Shown: positions 9,800-22,300 of the stretch, in pieces
Layout: the number at the start of each line of letters is the position of its first letter
Numbering within the stretch: position 1 is the first letter of the stretch
Origin: Bactericera cockerelli
Lineage: Eukaryota > Arthropoda > Insecta > Hemiptera > Triozidae
Assembly: GCA_024516035.1 (NCBI GenBank)
Contig: CM044963.1
Coordinates: forward strand, 24,819,935 to 24,883,934
DNA length: 64,000 nt
Direction of reading: 5' to 3'
The notes under the pieces: model-generated
Databases searched by the model: none
The model's input: only the letters and a program-made list of their open reading frames with translations
Told to the model about the DNA's origin: nothing
Position numbers and translations under genes: made by a program

Positions 9800-12700
9800 G
9801 TAAGAAAAAGCCATTTGATTACCTACGTAAGACTGTTACATAAGGATGCTAATGCGTTATTTTTCTCAGGACTCAAATTCCTACCTAACCTTTAGAATGG
9901 TTCTATGATTCAAGGCATTCTGGCTCTAAAGTTAGCAAATAGAAAGGGCTATGTAAAGGGTGTTTTTTTCTTTTTTACATCTCTCCACATCCATGATTCA
10001 CCTAACCAATCTCTGCTAATCTGCTCTTTGTTCTCTCAATAAAAAATCCTTATCAGTAATTATGAGAGATCATAATGGAAGCATGAAAATGATTCACAAC
10101 TGTTGATTTTACAGATTTTGTTCTTCTTTTCAATTCCTGAAGGAGAGATATTGAATGAAAAAAAAAAAACTAGCTCCCAGGAAACACCTTCTTCTCTAGT
10201 CAATGTTGTAAGGTCTTGACTTTTTTGTGCTGTATTAATCTCCTAATTTTGTTGTCAAACTAGTGAAATTTCAGTTGCTTGGTTCTTTCAGTTGACAGTA
10301 TGCATCCAAAAGTACCCCTCAATGCATCTCTTGTACATTTTTGTACACTAATGGGTAATATCCCTTTAGTTTTTAATGTTTCAAACATAGTAACCTGACA
10401 ACTCATTGTGCACCTATGTAGATTGGTGTCCTTTTCTAGTTTTCATAAAGAAAAAAAAAAACATTGTGGTTTTTTAGGTATGTATTTCTCAAAAAGTGTG
10501 AAACCACTTGGCCTAGATCCTGGACTGAGTAAGCAGTCACAGACCAGTAAAAATAAGATAACCACCTGCTTTAAACAATGGTCAGTCTCTGTGTGAATGC
10601 ATTCAGCTGTTAAGGTGATAAGGGAGGTTTTTTTTTAAGAAGAAGAAGAGAAAAAAACATACTAACGCATATTGGAATTTTAGTGAAGGTAATTAAACAA
10701 AAGGTTCTTTTCATTTTAATAATATTGTTAGATTTGGAATTGATTGCAGGACAAAATCCTATCCCATCAGATGAGTTGCCACCGCCATATCAGGCATCCC
10801 AGCCTGGTCAAGTCCCTATGGTCACATGTCGTGTCTGTCAGGCTATGATTGATATATCTGGCAAAAGAGATCAGCATGTTGTAAAATGTGTGCATTGCAA
10901 TGAAGCAACGGTAAGTAATTGCTGTATTTTTTTGGGGGGGGGGAGAGGAAACTTAATTTTATGCATTTATTGCATGATGCCTGGAACATTTTTACCCTCA
11001 GACTTCTAGCTGAGGGTAAAAATGTCCCATAGCAACAATTAAATATAATACCCTCATACTACAAATTATGTTTCTCTATGTTTGTATTAAACCAAGTCAT
11101 GAGAACTTATTTTCCCAAATAAGAATTTTAATTTCCACCCTCAATTTTTTGTATTTTTTTTGTAACTGCTCAAACTAGTAAAAAACAAAAAAAAATCTCT
11201 GAAATACTGATAATTTAATTTGTTTCAGCCTGTCAAGAATGCTCCAGCTGGGAAGAAGTATGTCCGTTGTCCATGCAATTGTCTCCTCATCTGCAAGAGC
11301 TCATCAATACGCATTGCATGTCCCCGTGTGAATTGCAAGCGCATCATCAATCTGGCTCCCTCCCCCATCACCCCGCCCACTAATTTGACTCCTGGCATGT
11401 CCCGTGTGATTTGTGTCCACTGCTCGGATGCTTTCATGGTAAGGATATCCCTCATTATCTTCTTCTTTTTTTTATGGAGGGAAAAATTTGCATGATCAAA
11501 CACAGGCGTGGTTTGAGAATTTAGGAGCCCGTGAAAGGGCTTTCTACCCTCTAAAAAACCCCCCAGAGAATCGTTTGTTTCAATTTTGCCCCGGAACCGA
11601 TTTCTCATTACTCTTCTTCTTGTAGTGCACTATCTGTTAGGTATGTTGACAAACAGTAATTCAAGTTTCTCTTTACAGGCAGTTTTCAAAATAGCTTGAT
11701 GGATATTTTCCTAGTCCATTTCCTCAGATTGTGTAGCAACTCGTCTGTCTTCATTCAGCTTTTCAATTGAATTCTCATGTCTTCTTTCAGATTATATTTT
11801 CCAAGAAACTAGAGCCTACACAAATGAAAAGACTTTCCAGGAAGTGATGGTTTCAGGGACCTTACTGTTCTAGCTCACATGTGGAACTAGTTTTTGAAAA
11901 CAATTATCAGAAGTGCTCATGAGGCTTTCAATTTTAACAATTAAATTTTAAAAGGAAGTGATGGTATTTTTTTTTCTCTTGCTTTCAGTTCAACACATTG
12001 AATAATGCTCTTGCCAGATGCCCCCATTGTCGTAGAGTGTGAGTATACCAACATTTTTTTTTTTATCAATCATAAATTAATAGAATCATACCAAAGTCTC
12101 TTTCATACTGGAGGTCATTGTAGAAGGTATTTTACCCTCATTAATCTAATAAAACTCATAAAAACGTTATCAAATAAACCATCCGGAGCCTGTGTTGGAC
12201 TAGGAATGGCCAAAATTAGGAAGATTTGAATTTTGATAGGTCATCAACACCTACATACCTAGTCATAAACTTAGAACCTTGATTAAATCCAGTGGTCTTC
12301 AGAGCACTGATGGATATCACAGACACTGGCAATGCTATTTTAAAAAGAACAAATTAGAAAATATAGTTTTTATTAGATTATAAATTTCTACTATCTCGTT
12401 TTTTTTTTTAACTTAATTAAAAATTCACAGTAAAATGATGAATTTCTCCACAGCTCGTCGGTGGGTCCAGACTTTGCCGCGGTCGCATGTTTCTGTTCTT
12501 TGCTGCTGGGATTACCTTCCTTCTTCTTGGACTTGTTGTCACTTATGGCTCCTACGAGTATGCACTGGCAAATGCAGGAGATGTGTATTTTGTGTATGTT
12601 GGTAAGTATCTTGCTTCTGTTGGTGAGTACTTTGTTTGTTGTTGTTGTTGTAGCCAGCTTGGCTACAACTGGAGTGGTGAGTGATGGTCTCCAAGCAACT

Positions 12701-13523
12701 TTATTTCAAAGTTGGCTCGTCCTGAACCACATAGTTCTATGTGCAATCAACCATCATGAGGACTTGGACTTTTCTGAACAAGCCATTAAACCCTTAGGAA
12801 ACTTCAAGCTAGCCTGGCTTGTAAGGGTTGGCTAGTCAGTTCTCTGTTTATAGTCCTCTAGTGAGATACTGGTCCTCTCCCTGTTTAACGTCCCCCAGCC
12901 AGACAAGTACTTTGTTTTATGATACCTAGTACAGATAGTTTGAATACACCTCTAAGTGCATAGAGACCATTGTTATTGTTGTTGTAACCAACATACCTAC
13001 AGGGAGATGCTGGTCCTCAACCAACTTTAGTTGACTAGTCCTGAACCATATATTTTTATTTGGAATCAATCTTTTGCCGTATTTTTCTTTCTAACCAAAG
13101 TTAAACAAACGGGAATAAAATGAACCAAACTGGAAGCAAGTCATTTTTCTTTTGGAAGAGGAAAAATTTCTACTTTCAAAGTCAACCAAAGTGGAAGTAG
13201 AAAATTCTTGCTTCCAGTTCTTTATACGTTAAGTCCATTGTTTATCTTTAAAAGTAACCAAACGCATTAGTCTTTCACGAATGACCTTGGAATAAAATGG
13301 AAATATATGGAAAAAACCTAACCAGGAAATTTTGTTTAGTTAGAAAAAAAAATACGACTATTGTAGGAACTTGGGTCTTTTCTTTATAAGTCATTAAATC
13401 CTTCTAGCCGTTGTCTACTCCGCAGGTGCATTCATAATCTCGTTGTTCACTTTCATTCGCGGCCTCTACTACCGCAATATGAAGGTGAGCAATATAGAGG
13501 GCCCACTTCCCGGCAGGATATAA
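9727..13523 (+). CDS. TMEM55/PIP4P: type 1/2 phosphatidylinositol-4,5-bisphosphate 4-phosphatase
   Basis: Six exons: 9727-9799, 10750-10910, 11229-11438, 11989-12038, 12454-12601, 13426-13523. The product begins [20 protein letters not shown], followed by a proline-rich segment ([14 protein letters not shown]). Next come paired cysteines ([21 protein letters not shown]) and the family CX5R signature CKSSSIR, then [20 protein letters not shown] and CPHCRRV. Two membrane segments follow (in exons 5 and 6) and the C-terminus is [18 protein letters not shown]. In the family this protein sits in late endosome/lysosome membranes and removes the 4-phosphate of PI(4,5)P2; TMEM55B also affects lysosome positioning. 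Total CDS is 740 nt, one short of a multiple of three: exon 5 changes frame after VSSVG. With that single base restored the length (246 residues) is normal for the family. Human paralogues are PIP4P1/PIP4P2; I do not assign one. Confidence 0.94.
10750..10910 (+). CDS. TMEM55 exon 2
   Basis: 161 nt between TTGCAG and GTAAGT. Proline-rich stretch, then [16 protein letters not shown] and [12 protein letters not shown]. Confidence 0.95.
10986..11025. repeat. Perfect 16-bp hairpin in TMEM55 intron 2
   Basis: ACATTTTTACCCTCAG (10986-11001) and its exact reverse complement (11010-11025) around an 8-nt loop. The stem is too short for a typical miRNA precursor; it may be a small foldback remnant. Confidence 0.75.
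11229..11438 (+). CDS. TMEM55 exon 3 (CX5R motif)
   Basis: 70 codons between TTTCAG and GTAAGG. Contains [25 protein letters not shown] (CX5R) and [12 protein letters not shown]. Confidence 0.95.
11470..11615 (-). repeat. Interspersed repeat, family F
   Basis: CAAACACAGGCGTGGTTTGA, AGCCCGTGAAAGGGCTTTCT, the C-run, then CCCGGAACCGATTTCTCATT. Homologous to 5500-5640 and shares its end with family E. Confidence 0.65.
11989..12038 (+). CDS. TMEM55 exon 4
   Basis: 50-nt exon between TTTCAG and [22 protein letters not shown] and a split Val codon. Confidence 0.9.
12454..12601 (+). CDS. TMEM55 exon 5 (first membrane segment; frameshifted)
   Basis: The 5' bases continue exon 4 as VSSVG. The remainder ([17 protein letters not shown] onward, a membrane segment) is in the next frame. 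The break lies at about 12464-12470, where one base appears to be missing. The donor GGTAAGT at 12602 is followed 21 nt later by a second donor-like GGTGAGT. Confidence 0.88.
12637..12903 (+). mobile_element. Complete family G retroposon with 12-bp target duplication
   Basis: Flanked by AGTACTTTGTTT on both sides (about 12627 and 12905). It starts in a TTG-repeat, then GTAGCCAGCTTGGCTACAAC, and ends CCCCCAGCCAGACA. Halves of the same element occur at 4741-4950 and 8276-8397. There is no coding capacity. It lies in TMEM55 intron 5. Confidence 0.85.
13426..13523 (+). CDS. TMEM55 exon 6, C-terminus
   Basis: 98 nt with TAA at 13521-13523. Encodes [16 protein letters not shown] (second membrane segment) and the conserved cytosolic tail ending EGPLPGRI. 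Confidence 0.94.
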
Positions 13524-15580
13524 GGCCCCGCCCATCTTCACTAAGGTCTGTTCGCAGCATGACCTCGCCGCTGAAACCTGTGCAGCAAGCAAGATCTGTA
13601 ATACACTTTAAAAAAACCTTCCGAGAGATATATTATGCTTGTAAAATAATATTACTCTGTGCAAAAGATTTATCTTTAAAAGGGGTTTCTATTCAAGTGT
13701 GTGTGTGACGATACATACATATCTATTGTACAACCTGAAATTTTGAACTACCTTTATTTTTGGTGTTCAATTAGAGTGATTCAAATGAAAGTCAATTTGA
13801 TACTAAACTTTCTAAGAAATATATCTGGCCAGCAATTTTTTCTCGTATCAGACAGAATCAAGCCATCTTTTGTTTGTTTACATTTTCTACTAGGTCTATA
13901 TTTGTACAAGAAAGCCCACAGTATATGAAAGTCATCAGATTCCACATCATGGCTCATCATGTAGGACTTCAATGAAAATAATAATAATAACGAAAAGTTA
14001 AAAGTTCATTTTGTGGGTTATATTATAGGCAACTATAAATTCTGCTCACCTTGATTTTATTTCGTATTGTTTTATTGTTTGGAGATTCTCAGAATTTTTT
14101 TTTGTAAATATTGGATGGTGAGAATGTGTCTTTTAATTTGACCATTGATATAATACACCCATATTATGGGCTTTGTTTCTCCAATTAAAAAAAAAAAAAA
14201 AATGATTACAGCTGAGAACAAATATTTTGACAAAGTATTCTCTCATGAATCAAGTAGATTTTTCTAGTTATTATTATTGAACAATTTCAATTAGATAAAA
14301 ACATAAAAATAAAACTTGGATTGAAGGTGATGAAAGTGCATACTGAATTTTCTTCAAGCTCTATGGAAAAAGAAAATTGATTTAATTTTTTTTTAAATAA
14401 ACATGAAGGTGCTAACATGTGAGAAACAAAGCCCATATTTCAATGTACAGATAAGGTTATATAAAATAAAGGGTAATTCTTAGACCCAAGTATCATTATG
14501 TTATTTCGTACTGCAAACCAGGTCTTATTTTATGCTTCATGGCACTTTTTAAATTTGCAAAATAAAAAATGAGAGAAAAGTTTGGAAGAATTTGTGAATT
14601 TTTTTTTTTAATACTAAAATAGAAAAGAGTTCTCTGAAGAAAAAAATACCTAAAATGTTGAGTAAATTGTTGTTTATGTTTTGTAGCATGTTAAGTGTTA
14701 AAAAAAAGGTTCTTTTATGTATACAGAAATAATTTTTCATAATGATGTACGTCTGATAAAGTTTTGAAATATCTTGATTAAAGTTGCTAATACAATATAT
14801 TTATGAAAATGTGACATTTTGGGAGTTTAACCCAATAATTAGTGTGCAAGCTCTTCTACTTATGCTGTTATAAACATCTTAAAATGCCCTCAAAGTTTTT
14901 ACCAAACAGCAAATTTGTGATTTGTGGGTATCATTTCTTAAGGGATTCTGAACGTGTAATATTCGTATTACATATACTTACTCGCACTCGTAAATCTGAT
15001 TCATAGTTTCAATACCTTGAGAAACTTTCATTAGGAAGTAAGGAAACACCTACAGCAAAGAGTGAGTGAGTTTGTGGCTTTCAGTTTGTCAAGGAAAACG
15101 TCTGTTACGGAAAAGGCATTGAAAAAGTACTGTGCTTTCTATTATGGCGGATATATTTAAATTTTATGGGCAAGGGGAAAACTATTACATCTCGCGACAT
15201 GATTTTACTAATCACAAGGTTTTCTGTCATCGCAATTACAAGATATGAACTCTTTTATTTCAATTTTGCATAAAGATTCGATCTTATATAGTTTACATGT
15301 GTGTTTCATAATTCTGTTCTTATATCTACAAATTATTTGCATTATCTATAAACACTTTTTATTATATATATATTATTATTTTTCCATTCCAAATATGAGA
15401 TAGAAATGATAATCCCAATATATTATTTAGAATATTACAATTTTTACCATATTAGTACTCTGTAAAGTTCGAATTGGTTTGTTTATTTGTCTAACTCTAT
15501 GTCCACTTATTTCATGTGTTAGGGCTCGCATGTTTCATCTGAATAATCTGTGCACAACATAGGTGGAGTCAGATAAGTGC
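13524..15580. other. TMEM55 3' flank, AT-rich
   Basis: Long AT-rich stretch after the stop codon, with several poly-A runs and scattered AATAAA-like sequences but no clear single polyadenylation site. Apart from the small TIR element at 14166-14436 I recognise nothing in it. Confidence 0.6.
14166..14436. mobile_element. Small TIR element (MITE-like)
   Basis: ATGGGCTTTGTTTCTC at 14166-14181 is exactly inverted at 14421-14436. The flanks read ATT on both sides. 271 bp, non-coding, AT-rich interior. Confidence 0.65.
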
Positions 15581-15584
15581 ACTG

Positions 15585-15800
15585 TTAATCAAGTGGTTAA
15601 CGCGCTAGTCTGGTGATCCAGGTAGCGAAAGGGTCCGTTGGTTTGAATCTCACCCAGTGAATGAATTTTCCTCATTAATTATAGTTTGTGACCAAAATAA
15701 TAAGACTCTGAGGTTTAGGTCATAGAAAACGCTTTGAGCATTAACCATGTCTGGTGTTTCCTCTAAAGGGTGTTATTATTATTATTTGGTAAATGGACTT
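15585..15800 (+). repeat. tRNA-derived SINE, family A
   Basis: Head with AAGTGGTTAACGCGCTAGTC and box-B-like GGTTTGAATCTC, body GTGACCAAAATAATAAGACT, ending in (ATT)n. It has the features of a type-II (long variable arm) tRNA ancestor. Confidence 0.85.
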
Positions 15801-15984
15801 AGTAGTTCAATTCGAGTTTGCCCTCTCTTGACTTCTTCCTATGGCCGTCCAAAGAGGCAATGCGGCGGCCATACTTGACACATTGCCTGTCAACCAAGGG
15901 CTCGTGAGGTTTTTGTACTGTGACAAAAAAAAAAAAAAAAAAACTTGACAAATACTATTCTACAATGTAATGAGATAAGATTAC

Positions 15985-16245
15985 TATAATAATAATAATA
16001 ATTCCGTGCCTGTAAGATAGGAGGTATTGATGCCTAAATCACGGTGGTTAGAGGATTATATGGACGCCCCGGTTCCAATGTCTAGGCTCCTTTCATGTCC
16101 ATTGATTCTATTTGGTTTTAACGTCCTGACTTGAGGTAGATAGGACGGGGGTTTTACCCTCCATTCGCTGGGAATCGTACCAGGTACCCACATTAATCTC
16201 ACCCAGCCTGGGTAGGGCCGGAATAAGATTACTTATAATACGTAT
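15985..16245 (-). repeat. Composite SINE-like repeat with shared core
   Basis: The left part is the CACGGTGGT...GAGGATTATATGG module. The right part is the reverse complement of the SINE core (GGGGGTTTTACCCTCCATTC, CGCTGGGAATCGTACCAG, CACCCAGCCTGGGT). It shows the core attached to yet another partner. Confidence 0.7.
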
Positions 16246-16385
16246 GGTGTGAACTAGTTTTCCATCACATCATCTTGTGAGAACAAAGTAAGACTCCCAC
16301 GGTAAGTCTCGAGCTTTTAATCTAAAACAGAAGCGAAAAATTGTTAATATTGTGTTTTCTACCTATAGTATTTTTATATAAGTTC

Positions 16386-16735
16386 TTCTTTTATTCTGTG
16401 TTATCCCGCTTGAGCAGGGTCGACGTTGTTCAACCTCATGGTTAAGGTTGGTTGGTTTTGGCACATTATTTACGGCTGGATGCCCTTCCTTACGCCAACG
16501 ATTCTATTTGATTTATCGTCCTGGATTAGGACGGGGGTTTTACCCTCCATTCGCTGGGAATCGTACCAGCTACCCTCATTAACCTCACCCAGCCTGGGTA
16601 GGGCCGGAAATGCCAGCCTCACATGTACGGAGGGAACACCATTTTCTGTGTGAAAAATCTGCTCCGACCGGGGATCGAACTCAGGATCTCTGGACTACGG
16701 GCAGTAGTCACAACCGTTACGCCACGGAGGCTGGC
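16386..16735 (-). repeat. Full-length core-containing tRNA SINE
   Basis: Reading the minus strand: tRNA-like head (GCCAGCCTCCGTGGCGTAAC, box B GAGTTCGATCCCC), spacer, core (CCAGGCTGGGTGAGGTTAAT ... GCGAATGGAGGGTAAAACCC), a distal part (CATCCAGCCGTAAATAATGT, CCTTAACCATGAGGTTGAAC) and an AAGAAGAA tail. It is the best reference copy in the window. Confidence 0.85.
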
Positions 16736-16739
16736 GATT

Positions 16740-17899
16740 GGCGATTCTATATTCCTTCACCTACAGCATTTGCACACTAGCTGTAACACATAATTAATTA
16801 ACGTTGTGCAGAGTTAACTTTCTTTTGTGGTGAACGATCATCCTACACATCCAATACGCATTTTAAGTTGGTATAGGTATAGAGAATTAAAAAAAAAAAA
16901 AAAAATACCTACGTGTTATTATAAATATCTCAAAGTTTTATGGAGTTATTACAGGATAAAATCATAGTCGATTATTATATTTAATAAATGATCATGTAGA
17001 TTGACATTGTAGATAAAATAAATAAATAGGTACCTGTTTCGTTAAAGTAGAGGACTCTTAACTTCGTTCAACGGATTCGGTATTTTCTGAAAAAAATCCT
17101 GTGTCTATGAACGAAGAGTCAAAAAAGTCTACTCATCGCAACTCGTTGGCTAATTTATTTAATTCTAATACGTTCAAGCATAGTGTGTGCTCAAGTATGA
17201 AAAGATAAGCCGGAAAAGTTGTGTCAAAACACGCTTTCCGACTTTTTAAAAGTATGTTGCTTCACTTTTGTAGGAGATGTATGATGTCCTTTTCTTAAAA
17301 GTCCTTTGTGAACAGCGGAGAACATTTTTTACGCAAGGAAATTTTGAAAACCGAAAACTTTCAACAACAGAGTGATAAAAAGCAAGAATTCTGTGGTTGA
17401 TCATTTTATGCTAATTCGATTAAAAAAAAACTGTCTTAATAAAATTGGCACCCAGGCACCTACCTATTTGTTTAAATTTTAATAAATGAAAATTCCGGTT
17501 ACTTTTCCATTTCCCCTGACCCGCTTCAAAAGTAGCTTAGGGAAAAAAAATCGTGCGCGTTAATGCGCGAGTGATGAAAAATCAGTTATCAGTTGTAAAC
17601 AAAATAAAAAATCAACAAATTATCCAATTTTCAAAACACTTTTGCGGAAAGTCCTTTTAATTTGATCTAATAGGTTTTTCCTTTTGCATTTTAAATTCAA
17701 AACCAAGTATCTTTAAGCTATGATAATCTAGTTTACCTAATACTCTATTAGTTTCAAGCTCAACCTAGAAACATTTCAAGGTATTCCAAATTCCATCCAA
17801 ACAGCCATGTATCTTCACTTGCATAGACTTGTGTGACCATTTCACAGCTACTGGGTATCTTTGGACCATTCCCTGATTAGATAAGAAACTGCAAGTGCC
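16740..17899. other. Intergenic / TMEM120 5' flank
   Basis: AT-rich, with a poly-A run near 16890-16905. No core promoter element stands out. It presumably holds the TMEM120 promoter for exon 1a. Confidence 0.5.
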
Positions 17900-17971
17900 A
17901 TGGAGTATTCTACTATCCAGGAATGTACGGAAAGCTTTGAAGAGCTCACCAATGAATACAAAGATCTAGAA
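17900..17971 (+). CDS. TMEM120: TMEM120 exon 1a (start codon)
   Basis: 24 codons, [20 protein letters not shown] onward, phase 0, donor GTAAGT. Start context GCCATGG is strong. Confidence 0.88.
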
Positions 17972-19278
17972 GTAAGTCTTTTAGTCTTTCTTACTTTAAC
18001 TCATCTTTAAAAGTTTTTACTGACATTTGAAATTCCTTCTTCCATATTCATTTTTAATATTATTTCAAATATCTCTTTCCATCTCATGTCCTCCTCAGCC
18101 TAATAACTGTTATCAATATCTCCGAAAGATCTAGAAGTTTCCACACTAGACTCAGTACGTATAGATAGAAACAAGACAAGTATGCACCGAGTTGAGAACT
18201 TTGAGACATCACAATCTGGGTCAAGGACTTGGCAATAGATTCTATCTAGCCTTGATGTGAGTTATGGGGAAGCTATCATGTCACTATGAGTGAGACTAGT
18301 GATAAGTTTTGATATCAGTATGGAGTTCTAGAAGATAAGTTTGTACAATTATGTGAAAAAAGAAGCTCAACAGAAGTGTTAAATCAGTCTAATACCTTTT
18401 TCAAAAAACAAATAATCAAATTCTTCTATCTAAAAATTTATAATTTTAATCTATTTAAAAAGCTATTGCCAGTTTTGATCTAGTTACCGAGTTATGATAT
18501 TTGTGTTAATCATTATCACTGAAAATTGCTCTACTATATTTTTGCCCAACTCAGGACTTGAACCACCAACTTCCAGATAACAATTCTGCTGCCTTATCAA
18601 TCAAGCTACTGAGGTCTATATTTGATTTTTTTTTCTGATTTTCAACGGTCAGAATAACAGAAGTTGTCAAAGTTTTGACCATGATGAAAAATAATTATAA
18701 AAATGATTTTCATAATGTTTTCCATAGTGGAAAATGCAGGCACAAGAAATTGCTGGATGGAGAACATAAAGTGTTTGCCATCCTGCAATTTCTGGTGTCT
18801 GTATACCTTCTTTGCCCTATTGGTAATATAAAGGAATACAACTTATAAGAGGTCATTACATTCTTTTTAGACCTAGATAATGAAAACTAAATAATATTTT
18901 AAAATTCAGAAGATAAGAAAATGCTTCTAGTGAGCTGAGATTTTTTTTGAGAAGCATTGCTTATATCATAGACAGAGAGAAACAAAAGGTCATGAGATAA
19001 CTGCTATCAATATTTCTCTTGCATCCCTTCTGTTCCGTTATGTCTCATTTCCTCTTTTCAATGATGAGGTACCAATGTAGGTATGTAGTAGGTACGCACA
19101 TTTCATAGTATTAAAAAGATGGGAATAGTCTATGGAAGAATAGTGGGATGGCTGAGGATAAGAATAGGATTGAGCATTGTGAGAGCAGCTAGTATGTGTG
19201 TGAGAGGTACAAGAAGAAGATACAAGAGTGGAGAGCCGTTACTAGGATTGAAATAAAATTAAAGTATAATTATATTAT

Positions 19279-19315
<37 letters not shown>

Positions 19316-22300
19316 ATATTAAAGGCACATTCAACAAATGCATGGTGGTCTGATGTTATGAAGAAATGATCACATGGTTACAATCAATTTGTGTTGTTGA
19401 CTTAAGAGAGATATTTCTGTTTTGTTCTCTTTAATTTCATACCTATTTTGAAATATTTAACACTTATATAAAAAATGTCATGGAAAAAAAACCTCAAGTG
19501 GTAAGTATAATGCCAAATTCAGTTTATTCAATATTACTTCATGCACCGTCTGTTATAGTTTTGCATAAAAAATCAGATTTGAATGTATCAAAAAATAAAA
19601 TAAAAAAATATTCTTTTTGCATCAATTTCAACTCAACATATGAATGATCCCAAAAAATTGAGTATTAGCAAAAACAAGTAGGTATTAAATTTGCATAACC
19701 ATAATACTGGTTACTCATTATCTAGTCAGACATAGTCCAACATAATAAAAACTAGTGGTATACAGGTGGGGGAACAACAGACCTTCACACAGGTACCTCA
19801 AATAACTCGACAAACTTCCCCACCTTCAACACAAGATTTTTATCTCTTGAAGGTGGGTATACCCTCATTATTTGTTGAAGATGTTTATTTGTGGAATATA
19901 ATAGAAATGGAAACTTAAACAAAGACAAAAAAAATCTCAAAAATGAGTCAGTTCCCCATCTAAAAAAATCAAGACTCGTGTAGGTATTACACAATAATTT
20001 CACCATTATTTTTCCTTGCCCTTGGCACTGAACAGTTCAACATAGGGTCATGTTCTTATCACTCGAAAATTATCACTCCATACTGTTATCTCTATGTGTA
20101 AGTTCTCTTCACCTCAAAGTTATTTTGCAAAGTTCTCAGTCTGATAGTGCTGTTATAGGAAGCCACTCTGTGTGTTTTGAATTTTATTAGTTAAACTATT
20201 ATTAATTAACTATTTTAGTCAAGTACCTACCCATTAAAATTAGTTTCATATAAAAAATGTAATTTTTAAAAATAGTTCTATTTTTAAATTTTAAGTAGGT
20301 AATATAAAAATCTCAAAAATAATAATATCCCTAAAAATACTTTACTTTCTTTGTTTGATTAAGTTGTTTTTTTATTTATTTATAAAATATAGTGTAAAAA
20401 ATATTGCTCTGCAGTCTACCTTGCAAGTCAGTGACAATTTAATTAAATTTAATACCAAACAATAAATATTTTAATATTCCACAACTAGATTATATTTACC
20501 TACATATATTTTTATTTAACTATGTTTTTTAAATAATTTTATATTTATATTGTTTGTGTATATTTTTGTAAATAAATATAATTATATTCAATAGTACTTT
20601 GAAAAAAAAAAAAAAAAAAAATATCCCAGCACAATCAAAATTCAAGAATTCATTGAAGCATTTGATTTCTTCAACCTCAAACTCATATGCATCAACTAGA
20701 GAAAAAAGTTGATTAAAATAATCATTCCTAGGGAAATAAATATCTAAGTAGGTAACTAGTAAAAGAAGAAGAAGAAGATACAAATAGGTACATTCATAAT
20801 CTTTCAACACATTGAAAGGTTTTGTATGTACCGTACCTATTTGACAAAATTATTTTCTTATAATTTTAAATAATCAATTACAAACTCTTCTACTTATTTA
20901 AAATACAAACTCAAAACTCTCTTGAGCTGGCAAGGATTCCAAAACACTGTTGACATTATTACCTCTTTGGAAGACAGTACCTACTGGAAGAGAAATGTCC
21001 TTTACATTTCCCCTGTCTTCTGTAAATAAATATTCTAAAATGTAAAACAAGAAAGAAAAAATATTTCAATTTTTATTACTTCATTTAATTAATATCTAGT
21101 TTGATAATAAAAATAAATTCAATTAATTTTTTTTCTTCAGTAGACATGATTTAAATGAAATCAAGTTCAACTCTTTAACAGTGTCACCTGACATTATCAT
21201 AGTTTTTTATTCAATTAATTTTTAATGTTTTGAGCCTAATCAAGTTTCCTGGGCGTCATTATCATGGAAGTGGATTTGCACGCGGAGTGTGTTAGTGAAC
21301 TCGGGGAAATCAACGCCGAGATCAAACAAATACAGGTAATGGCTCAGTGGCGACTGGCGAGGACACAAGTGCGTGGCACTCATGATAATGTCCATCCAAA
21401 CACGTGAGGCTGGCATTTTCGGCCCTACCCAGGCTGGGTGAGGTTAATGTGGGTAGCTGGTACGATTCCCAGCGAATGGAGGGTGAAACCCCCGTCCTAA
21501 TCCAGGACGTTAAATCAAATAGAATCGTTTGCGTTAGGAAGGACATCCAGCCGTAAAAAATGTGCCAAAACCAATCAACCTCAACCATGAGGTTGAACCA
21601 CGTCGACCCTGCTTGAGCGGGATAAGACAGAGTAAAAGAAGAAAAAGAAGATTCAAGTGGTTAACGCGCTAGTCTGTTAATCCAGGACTCGAACTAGCAA
21701 CCTCCGGTTACGAGTTTACCGACTGTTCGTAGCTGAACCGACACTGTGGTTGGTTCATAATAATTATTAGGTGCACTGGTAGTCGAGTGGTTAATCTAGG
21801 TAGCGTAGGGATCCGTTGGTTCAAATCCCACCCAGTGCATGAATTTTTCCTCATTCATTTGATTTTGTGACCACATAATAATAAGACCGGGGGTTAGGTG
21901 GTGGAAAATGCTTTGAGCATTAACCTCGCCTGAAGGTTACCTTTCACTAAGAGTTAAAGAGACTCACAAGTAATAAGTAAAAGGGACTTATAAGTCTTAG
22001 TCGATGAAGGGACTTAAAAATCCCATTTGAGCTGCGGTATTTTTGGGGTTCGTATCGTAATGACATATTGCAATGTTCTAAAGTATAATTGAATCATGTG
22101 TTTTATGTTGATGCGTAATTCAAGACCAAGGACAGAGATTGAACTTGATCCTGTGCACAGTTATGATCACGAAACTAGTGACATACAATCAGTGATTCAA
22201 TTTAATTGTTTCAGTCATGTAGTGTCGATATTGTAGTGGGTGTATGGCCACCCCACCACTCTGATTTTACGTCAGCACTGCTGCCTTGTAAGAGTGTGAG

